Shown piece by piece: positions 61,010 through 64,000 of a DNA stretch of 64,000 nt. The stretch is from Hyparrhenia diplandra. Its lineage: Eukaryota; Streptophyta; Magnoliopsida; Poales; Poaceae. The stretch spans positions 1 to 64,000 of the forward strand of contig JADLZK010006483.1 of NCBI GenBank assembly GCA_015847255.1, read 5' to 3'. Position numbers and translations under genes: made by a program. The notes beneath the pieces are model-generated. The model ran no database searches and had not been told where the DNA came from. It saw only the letters and a list, made by a program, of their open reading frames with translations. Within the stretch, counting starts at the first letter, position 1. Each line of letters opens with the position of its first letter.

Positions 61010-61500
61010 TATTAGAAGTAATCCTTGTGTTTAGTGCTAGTATTAGTAGAATACTAGAAGTATCTAGTTGTTGCTGGTGCAACAAGTAGTCAAAGCCAAG
61101 TTTTCTTAGCTTATAAGTAGAGTTAGTCAATTCAGCTTTTGCTAACAGCTGTATGACAGCAGTTAGTTGGTGTAAACAGCTGTGTAACAGCTGTGTAGTA
61201 GCTGTTTGACAGCATGTAGCAGTAGACAAGTTAGTTTTGCTAGTTGCTAGGTTGGTTGCACACTATGTAAGGCTATATATATGTACCCATATGATAAATG
61301 AAAGCTTAGTTCACTTGCCCAAGTTTCAGTCTCCATTCGGTTGCTTGTTCTTCAGCCAACGCTAAGAACAGAGCTGTGTGCGTGTGTGAGAGTGTAGGCA
61401 GAGAAGTGAGCTCATCGCTCATCTTCTACCTCGAGTCAGAGGGAGAGGGAGGAGCAGGCAGCAGGAGGATTACCTGCTGCAGGTGGCTGGGAAGCCAACA
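61010..61500 (+). repeat. 3' LTR of the 5.4-kb copia element
   Basis: Full match to 56112-56612, ending CTGGGAAGCCAACA at the GGATG duplication. This copy keeps CAG/CTG words that are altered in the left copy. Confidence 0.95.
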
Positions 61501-62163
61501 GGATGTTCCCGAATACGAGCTTTAGCGTGATGCTCCCAACTAACCTTGATGAGCAGACATCTGCCATACCTGGTTGGATGATCGAGTCAAACCATGCCGT
61601 CCGCTACATTGACTCTGATCAGTACAAGGTTTCTACAGCGTGCTGAGAGAACACGGGTGGCATTCTACAGCCTGTACTACAACACAAGGAGTGACGACCA
61701 CAGCTCGCTGTGTGGACCGGTGATTGACGACGTCCGGGTATGGGGCTTGAACACAGCGGCTGGGTTGAAGGCAAGTATTACACTGGTTCTTGGCATTGTT
61801 GGTGTCCTTGGCGGCATTGTTGGTGTCCTTGGCATGGTGCTGTTCTGAAATCTGAATCTCTGGCTGTGGTCTTTGGGAAGTATGGATGTATAACCTCATG
61901 GTAGTTGGTGGAGGCTTACTAGTTTTGCTAGTAAGCTTGAAGTTTGTTGAGTGATATGAGCTTAGGCTAAAAAGCTACCAGAACCTACATGTTATTGCTT
62001 GTGTTACTTCATTTGTGATTTCCGAAGTAACATGCAATTATATGGGATTGTGTGGTTTGTTTGCCGTACCTTGTAATATGAGATGTCCGAAATGTGCAAA
62101 GTTCATCTCTTCAATATATTAGAAAAGAGTAAAGTACAACAGCAATTGTTCTAAGTTTATATA

Positions 62164-62380
62164 CTCCCTCTGTTCTTAGAATTGTCTTAACTCGACCTTT
62201 TTCAAATTTGATTGAATTTTTATAGAAAAGAGCATCAAATCAAATTAGTATCATAAGATACACAACGAGATGTATTCTTGTAATGGGTTCAACTGGTGTC
62301 ATAAACATAGTTATCATTTTATACAAATTTGGTCAAACTTTATTAGATATTTCTAGTTACAAACTTTACCAATGTTAAAT
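62164..62380. mobile_element. Stowaway-like MITE, one end only
   Basis: After TA at 62162-62163 the sequence reads CTCCCTCTGTTCTTAGAATTG, the Stowaway terminal consensus. No matching right end (GAGGGAG plus TA) follows, so it is truncated or diverged. The right limit is approximate. It lies about 300 bases downstream of the DUF642 stop codon. Confidence 0.55.
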
Positions 62381-64000
62381 AATTATTGTGATATTCTCTC
62401 CTTTGCATTTGAACGAGTTTCAAGAATCCAAATCCTTTGCATTTTACACAAGACTACAAGAGCATTCAAAAGCTTTCTGTTCAAAGCATACTTAAAACAT
62501 GTTTGATCAAACCTTTCATACACCTAAAAACAAAACCGTTCTGATTTCTCAACAATGTTCTAACCATCGCAACGTTTTTGATCTGGAATCTTAGTGTGCG
62601 TCTTTTCTAAATCTAAAATAAAACTTTGATGTGAGTAGGTACGAGGTATCTAAGTACAAAATTTGGGTTACAATAACTTTTCAACTGGTAGAAATTTTGA
62701 CTATGTTAGCATGCAGCTAGCTTTACAAGCACTTAACCCCATGATAAGTATAGCTTTCTGCCTGACGTCAGCTGGACATCCTAACCACTTCCGTGAGCGT
62801 CAGAACAAGTGACGCGGCATGCTCTCCACTAGTGCAGTACTGATACCGACCATCAGCTTCATATCAATGTTCAGACTTGTCTGATACAAATCCGTGCTAG
62901 TCACCACTAGATCAGGACGATCTCGCCTGGAAAGCAAGAAACGCTGAATATTTTGCTCGCTTTGCCTTGTAACGTTTTAGCTCTTTGATTGCCGCCAGCA
63001 GCACATGCAAGGAAACTGGTGCGAAAAATGGCTGCAGAAAGTATGGAGTTTTCAGTGGGAAATCCATTTCAATGAAGTATGGCTTAACATGCACATGGAT
63101 TTTGATGTATGCTATACAATTTTCATCCCACCACTCTATAGTTTGATAAAGTGTGTTGCAGATTGGTAAGCTATATTCTGAGATTTTAAATAGAAGATAA
63201 TTGAAGAATCAAACAATAACTAGAATATTTACTTCCAGGATTAAATAAAATTATGAGTATCATCACAAAAGTTTGGAAAGCTGACAAGTCTGCAATATTG
63301 TACTAACCATGTAAATGGCGAAATAGTGCTCTATTGAAGCATAACTGATTGACATAATGGATGGATGGAAAAATGCATCCTCAGCCAATGCCCTGGCTCT
63401 TGTTGCAGATACTGTACATCAGCACAATTCTCAGCAAATGTTCATAAAAAGGAAATTATAAGAAGCGAATTATCATCAATTTGCCTGCTGAAGAGTCACT
63501 TATTCCTAGGGTTGCATTTCCTTGAGCTAAATTTGCAGCTTCAAGAGAAAGCTCAACCTGGAAAGAAAATGAAACTGGTTGGAACAAGCTTAAACTTGCT
63601 ATTAACTGATCATATCTACAATCAAAATTGTAAAACAATCAGAACAACCTATGCACAAATGCTTTAAATACCAGGTAAGATACAACAACACATAGGATAC
63701 ATATATGATGCAGGTTCAGTAAAATATTTAAAGAAACATATTATCTGAATGTAACTACTACTGTTGTTTTGAGAGTGCATAACCAAAATGATAGAAATAT
63801 AAAACAAGTTTACAGATCCACGGGATCCCATTTAGCAAGAGTGGTAAAAGGTGAACCTGTCTTCCAATTTCATCCATGACAATCATTCTAGGGAGAGAGC
63901 GGACCTGGCCACATAATAACATTAGTGACGCCCATGTGCAGATCAGGCTTTTGTATATCATTATTAAGCACTGGTTTCAGATGGGCCATACCAGACTGGA
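62381..64000 (-). other. Right flank with possible exons of an unidentified gene
   Basis: Mostly AT-rich. On the minus strand, 63557-63456 follows a good acceptor (TTTCTTTCCAG) with VELSLEAANLAQGNATLGIS and more, ending at a stop. The stretch 63970-63858 (LPRMIVMDEIGRQ before a possible donor CAG/GTTCACC) also looks exon-like. I cannot name the protein; both could be chance. Confidence 0.3.

Larger units (their letters stand above)
56112..61500 (+). mobile_element. Ty1-copia element (5.4 kb) inside DUF642 exon 4
   Basis: LTRs at 56112-56612 (501 bp) and 61010-61500 (491 bp) begin TATTAGAAGTAATCC and end GAAGCCAACA. They are flanked by GGATG (56107-56111 and 61501-61505). The primer-binding site TGGTATCGGAGCC follows the left LTR (from 56615), and the purine tract GGATTAGGGGAAGA precedes the right one. 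It carries the whole copia gag-pol order in about 4.3 kb. The LTR start is TA rather than TG in both copies. Same strand as the host gene. Confidence 0.95.
53213..61848 (+). pseudogene. DUF642 cell-wall protein gene split by a copia element
   Basis: DUF642 proteins are secreted plant cell-wall proteins with two galactose-binding-like domains. Exons: 53213-53300 (ATG, signal peptide rich in Leu/Ala), 55334-55493, 55714-55925 and 56068-56111, then on to 61506-61848 after the insertion. Exon 2 starts GLLSNGDFETAP and ends GGMVLIVPEG; exon 3 ends VKKLFTPDKPK; exon 4 starts DSVVLNGDFEKGP, and its continuation has PGWMIESNHAVRYIDSDQYK. The last part reads RVAFYSLYYNTRSDDHSSLC then GPVIDDVRVWGL. The C-terminal tail is hydrophobic (LVLGIVGVLGG...), perhaps a GPI-type signal. 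Splice sites are sound. Defects: a one-base shift in exon 2 near 55388, indels and loss of a large part of domain 1 in exon 3, about 70 residues missing between QYK and RVAFYS near 61632, plus the copia. No full-length protein can be made. Confidence 0.9.

Noticed and set aside
1..64000. CRISPR arrays, rRNA, phage or bacterial operon features
   Set aside because: No regularly spaced short repeats, no rRNA-like segment and no ribosome-binding-site/operon structure were seen. The spliced genes and plant transposons point to a plant nuclear chromosome.

Overview
This is a stretch of plant nuclear DNA, almost certainly from a grass. It has spliced genes with GT-AG introns, GC-rich first exons, Stowaway- and Tourist-like MITEs, a Helitron-like element, a plant L1-type LINE and nested Ty1-copia elements whose primer-binding sites match initiator tRNA-Met. 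No bacterial, viral, CRISPR or operon-type feature is present. Three protein-coding genes are recognisable, and transposable elements account for most of the rest.

Layout. 1-5443: Helitron-like element (145-1234), an LTR-like stretch, a Tourist-like MITE (3644-3939) and the upstream region of the first gene. 5444-7601 (+): two-exon nepenthesin/TAXi-type aspartyl protease with a signal peptide, broken by three frameshifts. 9601-15728 (-): eight-exon monogalactosyldiacylglycerol (MGDG) synthase gene with one frameshift in exon 1. Its seventh intron carries a roughly 1.2 kb direct duplication. 16167-16405: complete Stowaway-like MITE. 18776-29135 (-): 10.4 kb copia element with 1.8 kb LTRs. 29145-31480: a FAR1/FRS-like fragment (-), the orphan 5' end of a tonoplast sugar transporter gene (+) and a CAGTA/TACTG-rich tract. 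32117-38814 (-): 6.7 kb LINE flanked by a 13-bp target-site duplication. 39073-41015: solo LTR with a CCAGC duplication. 42711-51586 (-): truncated copia element whose gag is split by a second solo LTR (44291-48115, ACGGC duplication), itself split by a third insertion, with a partial second LTR on its right. 51587-52880: GC-rich retroposon-like DNA. 53213-61848 (+): DUF642 cell-wall protein gene, split in its fourth exon by a 5.4 kb copia element (56112-61500, GGATG duplication). 61849-64000: flank with a partial MITE and possible minus-strand exons of an unidentified gene.

The three genes are functionally unrelated: a secreted protease, a chloroplast galactolipid synthase and an apoplastic carbohydrate-binding-like protein. 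They sit as separate single genes between repeats.

Two themes deserve attention. First, the insertions can be put in order from their target-site duplications. Second, splice signals are intact in the genes while GC-rich coding sequence carries frameshifts, and in one LTR pair most differences fall at CAG/CTG sites. That pattern may reflect base-calling or consensus error rather than gene death, and it affects how every broken reading frame here should be read. I found no convincing new biological system.
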